A stretch of 64,000 bases of DNA, from assembly GCA_000181795.3 (NCBI GenBank), contig CM012953.1, positions 12,563,394 through 12,627,393 of the forward strand. Reading direction: 5' to 3'. The position numbers and the translations under genes were made by a program. Shown here one piece after another: positions 27,058 to 40,947 of this stretch; the first letter of the stretch is position 1; every line of letters begins with the position of its first letter. Below the pieces are notes generated by a model, which saw nothing but the letters and a program-made list of their open reading frames with translations, made no database searches and was not told the DNA's origin. The DNA is from Trichinella spiralis. Its lineage: Eukaryota; Nematoda; Enoplea; Trichinellida; Trichinellidae.

Positions 27058-28839
27058 CTTCACTCTACGTTACAAAAATGAACTATTTTAATTTTTGGGC
27101 GACTCGATTTTCTTAGTAAAATTGAATAATCACTGCTAAACACTTTTTGTAAATAGTTAAAAGCGTTAAACTTTATATATACGCTTAGTTAATGCAGAAC
27201 TATTTTTTCAAGAGTTGATCAGAATGGAAGCCAGAAAAAATTGAAAATATACAAGGGAATGTTTTGTTACAAATATGATAAAAGCTTTATGCATATTTCT
27301 AGATGAATTTATCAATGCTTTTTGTAATTTTATAAAGCAGTGAGCAGCAAATTTTTCATTAAGCTGCCTTTGTAAAAATCTTTAACAATCAACTTTCGTG
27401 AAGAACAGCTGAAAGTTAATTGTTAATAACAGCTTGTTAATGAAGTAATTCTCAAGTGTCAACAACGTTAGATGCTAACGACGCTTTGCCAATTTAACCG
27501 CTTCACCCGTTTGTAATCACTAAACATCGAGCAGGTCATTCTGAAAGTGTCCGCTTGATTTTGGCCTCCTTTTTTCATTGGCTGTTCTACGTTGAACACT
27601 AATTGGGGTATGAATAATACAATTTCATTAGCTATTCAGCCTTGTTCTGTAATTGGACGATGGTTGTTTATAAAATTTTGAACTATAGGTGCTCTGCCAA
27701 TGACTTACCTTGCATTGACATACATAATCATCCTTTTTTATTTTTGTAAACAAGATCCTGAGGCAGGCTGTTGTAAAAAATTGCATATTAAATTATTTAA
27801 GTTTCGTGATTGAACTTCTTCACATTTGCTCTGCTTTAACGAGTCAAAATGTGTGTGTTTTCAAGCATAAAACGAAGAAAGGTGATTAGTCATCAGAAAG
27901 CCAACAAACAAACAAATACTGTTCACTAGAATGTTCACTAACAGTTGTTTTGCTCGTCAGCTAAAATACGTGCTTGCTTGCAATTTTAAAAGTTTTATAC
28001 ACATAGTGCGTACGCCTTGGTCAGAAATTGCTTTGCGTTTCTTGCCACATCAGATGAGATGATAAAAGTGATTTCATTGGAAATATTAATGATAAATTGT
28101 CCACAACTCAAGCTGTTCAGCTGAAACTAGTAGTACCAATTGCGGAATGTTAGCATTTAAATATTTTTCTATTTTTAATGTGACTGTTCTCTTTCCTGTG
28201 TAACGAGCCGTCCGTGCTTGCTTGTCCAGGTGAAAACACCGTCTAATTTCAAACAAACAAACAAACAGCATTGTCATAATAAAAGATCTCAAGAATGCAA
28301 AAAAACAACATCTCAAGAAATTAAAAAAAAATAAAACGACAGTGAAATACCACACAATTTTTTAACATAAAGCTTATCAATTAAACAAAATGCTATTTAG
28401 CGAGAACATATGTACCACATGAACTAATTTAAACCAAGTCTTAATGCTGGTCGTTATTGATATTTGTCTATGCTGACAATTATCACCTTTCTCAAACATT
28501 GCATATATTTCTTATCAAAGAACAACGGCTATGAAGAACTGCGTTTGTTTTTAAAGTCACTCCAAAGCAACATCATGTTTTCCAATTTGTGTGCTTTCAA
28601 TTCTATCATATACGTTACATTTTCCTCTTTATAACAGTAATTTTTAAATTACTCAACATTTGAATACTGCATAATAATAACGTTTTTTGTCAACGTCAAA
28701 AGATATTTTCATCATTCAAATATAAGTTTCATAAAATTTCATAAACTCATTCGCTGCTTACTTCACTAGATTGAATAGGATGTAAAAATAAGAAACAGCT
28801 ATTATAGCAGATCAGAACAGATATTTATTAAATTCAAGC
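27058..28839. other. Intergenic DNA between the possible exon and pescadillo
   Basis: Mostly AT-rich. A patch with lower AT content and a CCAAT-like motif lies at about 27530-27600. I see no supported gene. An open stretch at 28086-28355 (minus) lacks recognisable features. Confidence 0.4.
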
Positions 28840-31346
28840 TCAATCATCTCGAACAACTTCACTATTGCCATTAGCAGCAGCTTCTTCGATGGTTTTTCTT
28901 TTCTTAACCAATTTGCGAACCTGCAATAGTACTGTGTAAAATATAAACAAATTTAAATATTTCCAAATCGTGCACACCTCTTTAGCTTGTCTTTTTTGCC
29001 CGAATCTTATTTTCTGGTATGCACGACGATATTTTTTCGCAATCATCATCTCTCGCAATCGCAATTCTTCTTTTTCTTCGGCCAACTTTTTCTGCCCATT
29101 ATCCTTATGCACAACGCCTGGCTTAACTTCTAAAGCCTTCAATGGATTTTCTGCAATTTCGGCTTTCCGAGCTTTCCTCATTTTCATGCTCTCCTTCTTC
29201 TCCTTTCTTTTAGAAGGCTGCTGATTATTAGATTCACGTGCTTGTAAAGATGCATTCACTTTCTCATTTCCACTTTTTTCCAATAAACTGCTCACATCTA
29301 ATGTTAGAATCAATTTTATTCAAAAAATTTAAATGAGTAACAATAAAAGCAAAACATGCTCACCTTTTCCCTGATATTCAAGCAGTTTTATCTTCTCAAT
29401 TGGAACATAATCTCCTTCCTTTTCTTCCGTAAATGGTGATAAATGCGGCGGAAGCTTCACTCCAACATAATAATCTTCAACTGGAAGGAGCAGTCGAGCA
29501 TTTACGCAATCAAAAATCCATTGAGGTTGAATATAAATCCTGAATAAAGTTCATAATAATTATAAAACATTGTTTTAGCATTACTTTACCTATTATCAAT
29601 CATATTCGCAATTGCTGGTCGGTCAACCACTTGATGAGTAATAGTTTCATCATTTTCTGAAAATTTACTGCCGTACTCAAAAATCGGATCCCAAGAAACT
29701 TCGCCACCACAACAGCTAAACTTCAAAAATGCAAACACATCATCAAATACTAATTATGATGCTGCAATCACCGAATGACAAAAGTCAGTGCTTCGCGTGG
29801 AACTTCTCGACTAAGGAAAATTTTGAATCCAGCAAAAAGATTCTGAAGCACCTCGATGCTTCTCATCTGTTCAATTAATTCTTTCTGCACTGAATCTGAC
29901 TCATCGCCCTTAAATAAACTGCTTAAGAAGAAAAAAAAAGTTTCAAATTATCTCACTTCAACTGGAAACTCGTCAACAGAATGCTCTTCTGAAGTGTCAT
30001 TCGCCTCTTTCACCAAATTTTCATTCAAAGAGTATATTTTCTAAAATACATAAGTTCACGTTGATAAACTAATTAAAACACATGAAACAGCGTACCTCTC
30101 GTATTCCCTCATTTTTAGAAAGAACAGTTTGCATACTTCCAACTTTTTTGCCAATCTAAAAAATTAATCAAACAAACAAATGTATCTGTTGCCTATTTTA
30201 ATTTTTCAAAGCTTACTGTTGGAGGATAATGCAAACCAATGCTTCGATATAGACGAAAATTGACAAAGCCCATCATAGTCATGTAAAAGTCAATGAACGA
30301 GGTCATTACTGACATGTCCACTTCGTATGTATCCTAAGTACAACAAAAGATTTCGCATTTTTTAAATCTTACTTTAAAATTGCAATTACTTCAATACAGC
30401 GATCGTGAGGAACAATCCAAGTTACACTGTTACCCATTATATCGGCTTGAAAGTATATTCCTTTGATAGAAACAAATACCTTAAAAAGTTAAATTTTATA
30501 CATAATACATATTTAGAAAATAAAAATTTTACCTTTCGAAGACCTTTGCTATGGATTACATAGTGCATGAATTCAACGGTGAGACGACGACATGTATGCG
30601 GCATTGTGCTAGGAACTGTTTTACTTCGGTGTAATCTTGAAAATAGAAAACACATACACAATGCATCGTCCAGGTCACGTAGTGCATCCATAAATGTTGG
30701 ATATCTATAAATACATTCAAAACATGAAAAATAAAATACAAAAATTTACATTTTAAAAGAGGCTTGTGAGATAATTAAGAATGAATATTATAATAATTAC
30801 CTTTCTTTTACAATATGATCATATTTAAAAACGGGACGACTGTGAAAAATCCTTTTCGCATCTTTAAACTGTCCATTAAGTTTTGCTCGTCTCAGTCGTC
30901 TGAGAAATACCTAACAACAAGGAAACTGTTTATTTAAAAAATTCTCCATGCAAAATAATAAAAATTATAATCAAAACTTACTTTATATTCTCGAAATTTC
31001 TGAATAATTGGCTCATGAGCAAGAAAACATATATCTTTAACAAGATACCAAGTTTTGGTCACGTTGCCTCCTTTGTTTACGCGCTTTTTATGTTTTGGTT
31101 CATGTGGATAAATTCCCTTTAAAATGCACAATCGCCTAAATATAGTTAATAAGTAAAAAACTGTAAAGAACTGTAAACCAAAAGCAAACCTAAAATCTTT
31201 CAGCGTTAAACCTAACTTCCTAAGAGCCCTTTGTCTAGAAATGTAGCTAGTAGCTTCACCACGTTCATACTAAAAATACCAGTTTGATTTACTTATAAAA
31301 ACCGGAAAGTAAATCAAAAACTTACCTTTTTCAATATTTTACCCAT
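28840..31346 (-). CDS. PES1: Pescadillo (PES1/Nop7), 60S ribosome biogenesis factor
   Basis: About 14 small exons run from the start at 31346 (MGKILKK) to the stop at 28840. The pescadillo N-terminal domain is clear: [29 protein letters not shown], then [12 protein letters not shown] and [11 protein letters not shown] central conserved block reads [24 protein letters not shown] domain follows (about residues 300-400; [43 protein letters not shown]). The tail is lysine- and glutamate-rich. With BOP1 and WDR12, PES1 forms the PeBoW complex needed for 28S/5.8S maturation in the nucleolus. It is divergent from RPL9, 673 bases away, which suggests shared control. Confidence 0.96.
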
Positions 31347-32019
31347 TTTCTAAATTTGCTGATTCCACGCAAAGTACAGTACTTTTCATGTAAAAAGTAT
31401 TATTTGCACTATCTGCTGATGCATGCCTTTTCTTATAATTTATGAAAGCATTTTTTGTCACATAATTTATTATAAACTAATTTTTACAAATTCAGGCATC
31501 CATTATTAATGCATATAATTAATTAATGCTTTTCGTTTACTGTATAAAACCAATTATCATAAAATTATGCACAGAAATTATTAAAAACTTTAAATACTTT
31601 AAATTACAATTCATAAATTTAATTTATAGCATTATAATTTTTTGTAATTTTATGCTGCTTATATTTTGTGATAAACTGTAAAATTTAAAACTTCATCTTT
31701 ATAAAATATATAGTTATAATAAATTAATTTAATTTATAAATTTATGATTTATACACTTATTTTAAGTTTCATAATGCCATAATTTGATTTATTTTAATTT
31801 TTATTTGAAGAAACAAATATAGTACCTTATTGTTATTTATATCTTTCTGTATCTTGTAGAGTTGTCGTTATTAACGTGGCAAACTGAAGTGATGATTTGT
31901 TCTGCATTTATTAGTTTATTTATTAATTTTTGACGCTGTTAATTATTTAGATTTTTTAATGAATATATGATGAAGTCTAGTCCATTTTATTTTAGTAAAT
32001 TTTTAACGACCGGTATACG
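31347..32019. promoter_or_regulatory. Bidirectional upstream region of PES1 and RPL9
   Basis: The 673 bases between the divergent start codons are very AT-rich. They should contain both promoters. A pyrimidine-rich initiator typical of ribosomal protein genes is not obvious. No exon is seen. Confidence 0.45.
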
Positions 32020-33168
32020 ATGAAAGCCATTGAATCTCATCAAATAATAAAAGTTCCATCTGACGGTAATTTGCTTTAAAAAATTTATATAATTGTAGTG
32101 TTTTTATTTAGTTGAACGTAAATATAATGCTTATTTTAAATTAATTTTCAGTTACTGTTTATTATTTCTGGCTTCAATTTAATTTGTCATCCATTTTATT
32201 TATTTAGTTTATCGTAGAAGCTGTTTTTCCACTGCAATATATTTCTTTTAGTACAAGCATTTATTAAATCTGGAATCGTAAAAATAAAGGGACCACGTGG
32301 AGAACTAGTGCGTAATTTTAAGCATGCGCACTTGGACATCCAAAAGATGGGAAAGAAAAAAATCATCGTCCGGAAATGGTTCGGCATTCGTAAAGAATTA
32401 GCGGTGATTAGAACCGTTTCAAGTCACATTGAAAATATGATCAAAGGAGTGCGCTTTGTACGTTGAATTTTTGAATTTTTTAAAATTTCTTTTAACAATT
32501 GCGATTTTTAGGGTTATCGTTATAAGATGAGATCAGTATATGCTCATTTTCCAATCAATTTGAATATACAAGACAAATCTGTTGTTGAAGTTCGAAATTT
32601 ATGACTATATGAAATAATTTGTATCAAAGCGTTTGTTCTTCTAGATTCGAAATTTCTTGGGAGAAAAATTTATACGCCGCGTTGAAATGCCAGAAGGTGT
32701 AACAGCAGCATTATCTGCAAATCAAAAAGATGAACTTATTATTGAAGGAAATGATTTGGAAAAGGTTTCTCGAGCAGGTAAAGTGACATTTTGTGGTGAA
32801 CCGTGACTTCAATTTTTGTCATTTCTTCAATCCATGAGTTGATTTCATTCATTTTTATGTATTTTTAAGTAATATATTGTATAGTTGTTTAATAATGTTA
32901 AAGTTATAATATCAATAATTTTTATTTTATTTTTAAATTAATTATGGTAGTTTTACTGAAATTTGAATACTTTTTACAATTTAAATGTTTTTAGACAGGA
33001 TTCAGAAAATTGCATTTTTTGGGTTGAAAGTCTTTAATGAACTCGAATTTAAATTATTTTTTAGCGGCAAGAATTCAGCAGTCGACTAGCGTGAAGAATA
33101 AAGATATTCGCAAATTTTTAGATGGCATTTATGTATCAGAAAAAGGTCACATTGCGACTGAAGCATGA
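32020..33168 (+). CDS. RPL9: 60S ribosomal protein L9 (uL6)
   Basis: Five exons fit in phase: 32020-32065, 32252-32457, 32512-32589, 32645-32777 and 33065-33168, giving 188 residues (human RPL9 has 192). The start [13 protein letters not shown] and [47 protein letters not shown] and [14 protein letters not shown] match the family along its whole length. It binds 28S rRNA near the sarcin-ricin loop. Intron 3 (32590-32644) has the same 10-bp sequence just inside its 5' end and just after its 3' end. The gene is divergent from PES1 and convergent with the cotransporter gene. Confidence 0.98.
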
Positions 33169-33542
33169 ATTCTTGTTGAGTGATTAAAAAGTAAAGAAAA
33201 AAAATTTTTTAAATGCATTTTTATTTTTATTTGAATTAAAAAAGGCATCTTAAAAAGTAATTTAAAAAAAGTTCAGTAAAAGGTAAATAATCATAATATT
33301 GAGTGCACAAATACTGTGCAATTAATTATATGTATTAGTTGTAGTGTTTTGTATTTCCAGTTTTTAATACTGCTCAAAACGGTGAGATGAAATTAACATG
33401 GCAAAGCAGAGTTTGATATTTGCGAATATTTTATTCGAAATATTTGATAAACAACAATAAGCAGAAGTGATGAAAGTTGATAAAAAGAACTTTTTAATTT
33501 TTTGTTCACTACAGTGCTCGTCAATCATACAGAGGGAAACTT

Positions 33543-36500
33543 TTACGAATAAAATGTTAAAACAGAATCTTGATTTCCTCTGAGCAGCAGAGTTGGAGGC
33601 AAATCTCTGCATAAAAGTTCCAACCACGACAAATAGACGCTTGCAGATACGAAATTCTTTCTTGGAACCGGCACAGTGACAATAACCAAATTTGAATTTC
33701 TCGAATACTGCAAAAGTAGATCACGTGCTTTTAAAATTTGACTTGTCTAAATGGAAGAGAATTTTCACATCATTTTTTAATTAATTTGTTCTTCATTTGC
33801 TGTCTGTCACCTTTCCTCTTAACGCCTCCAGTTCCTTTTCATCGACCATCACTACCATTTCGGGATCATCCGGTTTGTATATTTCTCGGCTTTGAACTTT
33901 AAATTTACCGATCAGCTCATTGAATAGAGCTAACGTAGCTTCACTTGTTTGAATTTGACTTTCTGGGAAAATTGTCACATCGCTGAAATCGATTCTCAAT
34001 TTGCTCAACAAAAGTGCCATTCTAGGTAAAAAAGAAATTATTTCCGCTTTTATATGCTTTGTAGAAGAATTAATGTTCGGTTTACTTTTTTTGTTCTTCT
34101 TCGCATTCTTCAAAGTTTTGACTTATTGTAAATACACGCACTTTGGCGCATTCCAAATAGCCTGCTTGAGTCAGAAGATGCGGTATTAGAACGGTCAGAC
34201 CTAAAAATGAAAAAATATACATATATTTTTGCTTTTCCCTACTGCAAATGAATTAACCTCCGTCATCATAAAGCCACCAGACGTCGATGACAGCTTTTTT
34301 AATTCGTTTTCGAAAATTGTCGATCGGTTCTTGAGAGCAAGAAGATTTGTGTCGTGATTTCAACAAGAAATTTTTAATTTTTTCAAATCTTGAGCTCAAC
34401 GGTCGATCATTTTCCTCGTCTCCATCGTCGAACACCAAATCGTCCAATGCTTCTGCATCTTGTTTTTCGTGAAAATAGCTGGACAAATTTGGCGATTCGC
34501 CAATCTTCTCCTCCTTGCACAATTCCAATTTTAATTTCTCCGACGATGTGCAATTGTTATCCTTGAAACAATTTAACTTGCAATGTTTTGCTGTGTTTTG
34601 CTTCTGTTCATTTGAATAAAAATTTCAAAACATTCAAAATTTATATCAGTAATATCTTACGTAATTCTTGAAACTTATTTTTTTAAGGGCATACTGTAAA
34701 TTCGAAAAAAATATATATAATAAAGTAGGAAACTTACGGTATTGGCTTGCAGGTTCATCGATTTGATATCTGCATTTGAACTTTCACTACCATTCTAAAA
34801 AGAAGTCAACTTTTGGTAAATTTTCAGTTTGAAGCGAGGAGGTTATTTAAGCAATTTAAATAGTAAACGTATTTCAATATTCAAATGATTGAAGGAAAGT
34901 ATTTCATGTTGTGCAATTTTAAATAATTTTACAATAAAGTAGAATAATGCTGAAATAGCTTCAAAAATTAAATTCGTATCAAATAAATTTTAAATAAATG
35001 ATTATTTTTCAATTAAATTTTTCCTAAGAAAAGAAAATTGAAGAGTAATGATAATGTAATAGTTGAAAGTACTAAATGGAATCAATATTGTCGCAATGAA
35101 TTTTCAGAAATGGAAAATAGCTTTTAAGGACAAGAAAAGATGATAATTTAAACGACACAGTTACCTGTGAATTAAATTTAGCATTATCATGTCTAATGGA
35201 TTCTCTTTCTATTCTTGAATGATGGACCGGAAAATTGTCGTTCGTCATCGACAATGTATCAACACTCCCAATCGATATAGTAGTCATAGAGTTTCCTCTC
35301 GGCAAGCGATTTGTTACACAAATCTGAGACTGTTCGACACCACCGTCAAGTGGGTTCTGCTTTTCTTCCGTCGTCAATGCACTATGCAAATGTACAATTC
35401 CTACAGCTTTGTGGAAATCAAATCCATAACTGAAAAATATAATTATATTAGATGGAAGATAATTTAGTTGGTTTTTTTCTCTATTTGTCATATTCAAGCA
35501 TTACTGAATTAGTCGAAAATATTCACGAATAGCCGCAGTGTCCATTTGGTACCAATTTTTCTTGTATCCCATCATCATTATGTTCGGATTCAATTTGCCC
35601 ATACCGCAGAGTTGAAGCAATGCCAAAACGCCGTCATCCAATTTCGGACAAATGTAACTGTAATAAAACGCTCGAATGCGACGTTGCTTCAACCAACGAA
35701 TAACTAATCCTGGTAATTGTTGACGTGCTTGCAAAGCTTTCAAATGCAAATCAGACTATGAAAAAATTTCAGAACAATTTCAGAATAAACAAGAAACAGT
35801 ATTTTTTCAACTTTATAATATGTAATGCAAAAAAAAGCAAACAAACAAAATAATTACTTGAATCACATGTCCACAAAGTAGTACGCCTTGATTTTTTGTG
35901 ATGTTGTACACAAAATCGACCAGTGCTGATCGCTTTTTTGGATTTCCAGTTAAAAGCAATATTATCGGTCTGTATGTTTTCACGTGATCTTGGGTGCTTT
36001 GCAATTTCAGCATGTTGTGCACTGTGTTTCGATATAAGTTTGCTTGCATGCTATCACCCCAGTTTACATCTGAAATGCTTCAAGTTTTAGCAGTTGAAAA
36101 TAATCAGTGAAATTCTTTTTATGTGCATCATTTTACCAGGTTTGCGTCGAACAAGGTATACGTAAAGCAGCATTATAAAGATCAGCGTAATTAGCGCGTT
36201 CCACCAGCTAATAAAAAACATCAATACTATACAGATGATTGCTCCTAACAACGAAAGCCACATGTTATAGAATTTGAATGCCGGCCTGAAGCCGGGAGAT
36301 TTGGCAAATGAAGCATCGAAACAAGCATAGTTAATTAGAGCATATGATGCCATGAAAAAATTGGAAATTAATGGCGCAATTTCGTTAATTTCTCCAATTG
36401 CCAGAATGCCAACAGTGATAGCAAAGGTTAACAAGTAACCTCGTATTGGTTCATCGTTCTTTTTGCTACCTTTTCCAAAAACCCCAATGTAGGGAAATAT

Positions 36501-38371
36501 TTTATCACGAGCTACTGCCTTGAAAAAAAACAATCAAAACGAAAGTGTTAACAGTATCACTGTGAAAATGATTATGAAGCATACCTGAAGGCACTTTGGC
36601 GCCGACACAGTGGACGCCAACGCTGAACTGAGCGTGGATGCAAAAACTCCAGCAGTAATTAGAGGTACCCATGCCCCTTCAATTTCTACAATCTAAATTA
36701 AATTTTGTTTTCAATCAGCAATCTATTAAAAATAATAATTGTAATTACATGAAAATAATTATGCAAACCGTAAAGGCATGTGTTGTTTGCTGCACAGGCA
36801 GTAATTGTGCCATTCACAAGATCAGAAACAGAACCAGATGCATCTCTTAAACATAAACTTATTATACTTTAATTTTAATATTTTATACATTTAAATTTAA
36901 TATTGATTTATACATTTAAAACCTAACGTGTAAATAAGTATACATATACGTATGCAATTGTGTGTAATGACAGAAATTCACTTTCTGAAATATTACCGTA
37001 TGCAAGTAATGCCGGTCAACCAAAGTACTGCCATGTACAATACTGATGTAATGGATACTCCAAGAATTGTTCCTTTTGGAATTGCCTTTTCTGGCTCATC
37101 TAAATCACCTGAAATATTTGCTCCGGCCAAAAATCCTGTAGCGGCGGGAAAATAAACAGCAAGAACTGTGAAAAATGTCTCCCCACGCCAGTCAGGATAA
37201 AAGTTTTCTTTCATTGTTTCAAAACTGTATCCAGTGATGCCTTTTGCTCTTTGCAATGCTGTAGGAGTTAAAAATGTTCCAATCAAATAATTAATCAAGG
37301 AGACTATCAAAATGACCATTAAAGCAATTTGAGCTTTAGATTCAAAATTCAGACCAGCCGAGACAATGCCCAGTAGCAGCACAGCTGTTATCCAACCGAT
37401 AACGCGAATGTCATTTATTGCTCCATCAATGATTGATGCATTGTATCCCTGAATAAATTCTTTGAAATTTAGTTTAAAATTAAAAAATAACATAATAACA
37501 AGAAAGAAACTTACCTTCATTAAGTCTATAACAGTATCAGCAAAACCAGCTAAATACACGGCTGCGGAAACGGCATTTGCCACAGCAAAAATAATTCCAA
37601 TACTTCCACCAAATTCAGGACCAAGCGATCGAGAAATGATGAAATAAGTTCCACCTAACGAAAGATTAAAATAATTTAAAAAGAAGCTGAATCATTAGCT
37701 TGCCTATGTAAACCTGCACGAACTTTGCCATTGGTGCATATGGCACTCATGGATAGCGCCGTGAGGAAAACAACCGCTGAACTGAGCAACAAAATTAAAC
37801 TTCCAAATCCAAGTCCAGCTTGGGCAACCACCCAGCTAATTCGCAGATAAAGCATAACGCCGATGATGTTCAAAACACATCTCATCTAAAAATCGGGTAA
37901 ATTTTTTTTCAAATCAGTCGAAATACTCAACCAGTAAAACTAACTGACCAAAACTCCTTCAATCCAACCCAATTTTCTAGGCTCCTTATATTCCGCATTG
38001 GGCTTGCATTTGGATGAATCAGGTGGGTCATGAATTTCCGCCGTTTGCGCTACGTAATGAAGATCTTTTAAGCTTGGTCGTCTTGGAATGACGAGCCGCT
38101 TGATGGACAACGCATTTCTGTAATGATCAAATTGTGGCTCTTTTTCCAAATTGATATATACGTTATTTTCATCCAATTTGGCTGAATGAGCACAACTGGC
38201 TGATTCCTTTTCTTCATTTTCAACTTTAAACCGAACTCTTAAATTCTGCACTAAATCGTCGCCCCGTTTTGCAGTTTGCAACGTTTCAGAAACTGCGGAA
38301 GGTTCTACCACTGCTGTATCCTCCTTCTTGGCTTCTTCAGTAACTTTGTTATCCAAATTCTGCTCAGACAT
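33543..38371 (-). CDS. Na-K-Cl cotransporter family protein (SLC12A1-3 type)
   Basis: The start codon at 38371 follows a good acceptor, so a 5' UTR intron is likely. The cytosolic N-terminus has a SPAK/OSR1 docking motif, RFKV at residues 47-50, and [11 protein letters not shown] before the membrane part. Membrane segments include [60 protein letters not shown], and [20 protein letters not shown]. The C-terminal cytosolic SLC12 domain runs to 33543: [36 protein letters not shown], then [10 protein letters not shown] and [15 protein letters not shown]. That ending is shared with NKCC1. Many small exons are used and not every boundary is fixed. Electroneutral uptake of Na, K and Cl at the plasma membrane is expected; Na-Cl only is possible. 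The usual activating threonine cluster is not visible. Confidence 0.94.
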
Positions 38372-40947
38372 ATTTTTCTGAAATATGAAAATAAAATTAC
38401 ATGCCAAAGTTTTGTGTTGTAAAATTTATGAAAAATGTTTTTTTGAATAGTTTAAATGAAAACTGAAAGCCTATGTATAATGTACAAGCACATTTCGAGC
38501 GGAGTTTACGAAATCGATTGGCACGAATTATTGTTAAGTTGAAATGTTGTAGCGACAAATTAGTGATCACGTGATTCTTCGCTTGTCCAATTTTAGAGTA
38601 AAGCTTGGATAGCTAATTACTATTGTTAAGAAGCTAATTTAATGGCTCTTGCAAAATTACCAGAAAATTATTGAAAATAATGATAATAACACAAATAGCA
38701 ATAATAGCAATAATAATAGCAATATGATTTTTCTCCATTGTAATTAAATTAGTTTTTTAAACGTTCATTCATTATTTAAATGTAATTTTCATTTAAGCTT
38801 GAGCGTGTGAATGAAACTACACTATTTGTAGTTCTTGACAAATCTGCGTTATTTAATTTAATTTTTTGTGAAATAAATTTTTATATTTTCTGCAGTTTAT
38901 TATAACTCATTTTCAAAACACTTATATTAATGCATATTTCAAAAATAGAAAAAACAAAGACATAAAGCGGTTCATTTAAACATATAACAATTACTCATGG
39001 GATATCAGTACTGTTTGCAATCAATCAACCAATCAATACAAATGGGAAATACATAAATTGTTTATAAAGTGTCATTACTGAATTCAAAAAAGATAAATAT
39101 TACTTATAATTGAATGAATGAAAAGTACGGAATTATTTAATTGAAAAACAAAAAAACATCTGAGAGTTTTATTGTATTCATGTAGAATAAAAATTATTTT
39201 TTACAGTAAACCATTTGTTGTTTCATTTATTTGCATTCTAATTTTGAATGTACAACTTTGAACAAGTTCTTTCAAATGATGACACGCCCATAGATCACTG
39301 CTAGCAGAACTGCTGCATCGAAAATGACAAATAAGTTTGATAAACTGAAATTGTTCCTTTTTTATAGTAAACTGTTGAATTATACACGATTTTATACTTT
39401 GGCTTATTTTAATTTTTATTAAATAGTTGTTCAAGATGTTTTCTTCAAAAGCAAATTAACATTAAAATGTACCTTTGCAACATCAATTAGAAACGGCAAA
39501 AAGCACAAGCATTTATATTCAACAACCATAAACTATTATACACAATGCTGCATATAAGAAGCAGAAGAAAAAATTACTTACAACAAATAATTATTTGAAA
39601 AGCAAAAGTGCATTTAGTGTAATTTTATGGCAAATATAAAACTGAACATAACAACATGATATGATATTAAAGTATGTGAAATTAAACTTGAATTTACCTT
39701 TTAATTGTGTCTTCGTATGTTTCAATAAGTTTTCTTGATTTTCAAAATGTTAATGTTCAAATGGCAATTAGGATTAACATGCGTCAGTTTATTCAACTTC
39801 AGATAAGCAGAATGCATACTTTTTCCAAATTCTTAAAATTGCATTTCAACAACTGAGCAAAAAATCTCATTATCTGAAATATTATATAGCATGTTTATTA
39901 ATTTTTATAAATGAAATTTTAAGAAAAATAAAAAAAATCTACGCTGATCGTTAAAATTGTGTACTATTTAAATGAAATTCAAGTATAAGATTAATTATAC
40001 AACTGATTTTCCCAAATGATTCAACTGATAACGTTTTCCCATTGATGAATGAAAATTCAAATTTTGAAAATGTTCATTGATTATTTACATCGATGACTTT
40101 GAAACAACAAATAAAAAAATTAATATGCTGTTAAACGTGTTTTGTAAGTAAATAATTAATTATATTTCAAAATGACAGTGATTTTTATAATTAAAATGAA
40201 TAACAACAGAATAAAAAATTGCTGTGCACATATTTTAAACATCGGAGGAAGTTGAATTCGTAAAAACATATCGGAGCAATGCCTGTTTCCATTGCATGAT
40301 TTCTGTTTAATCTCAGCGGGTGGAAAATTTTCAACTTGTTGATCAAATTAGCATAATCTGCTTTGATTCAACTGACAATAAATTATTTCGCTTGTTCTGA
40401 TCTGATAGCACTGTTTGGCTCCAATAAACAAGTGACAGACAGCTAAAATGCAGTTGTTCATTGAGCGTTGGAGACGATTGGGTTTGCCAACTAGGTCAAT
40501 TTTATCTTTTATTACATACACTACTGCTTGACCACTTGAGAAAGATTTCTCACACATGCATTTGTTATATGCATTTGAAATGAGCGGAAATATTGAAAAA
40601 TTGATAATCTTACCAATAAACAAAATGTTTATTTTTTTTTCTCCGAATGATTTAATAAGTTGCAGTTGCAAAAGCGATGCAGTCATTTCATTCTACTTGT
40701 TCCGAACAAGCGGCTTATCACATTCAATTGTATAAACGATACCATTACACCAGTGATTCGGATGTGAAATTTTCTTTCTCAGTTCTTGACCAATCAATGA
40801 ATGAGCTTTTATAAAAATCGAATTTCAAAAGATAACAATCGTTCTTCATTCACTGCTCATTTTCAGTCAATCAGTTAATCCAGTGAATTAATAACAGCTC
40901 TTTTCTGATCATAGATACAACACCAACAACAGCTGCATTTTAAAGTT
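38372..40947. other. Upstream region of the cotransporter and AT-rich intergenic DNA
   Basis: No exon is recognised. Open stretches at 39201-39434 and 40348-40686 (minus) lack domains and have AT-driven composition. A TTATAAAAAT motif near 40809 is TATA-like and precedes the small ORF at 40948. Confidence 0.45.
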
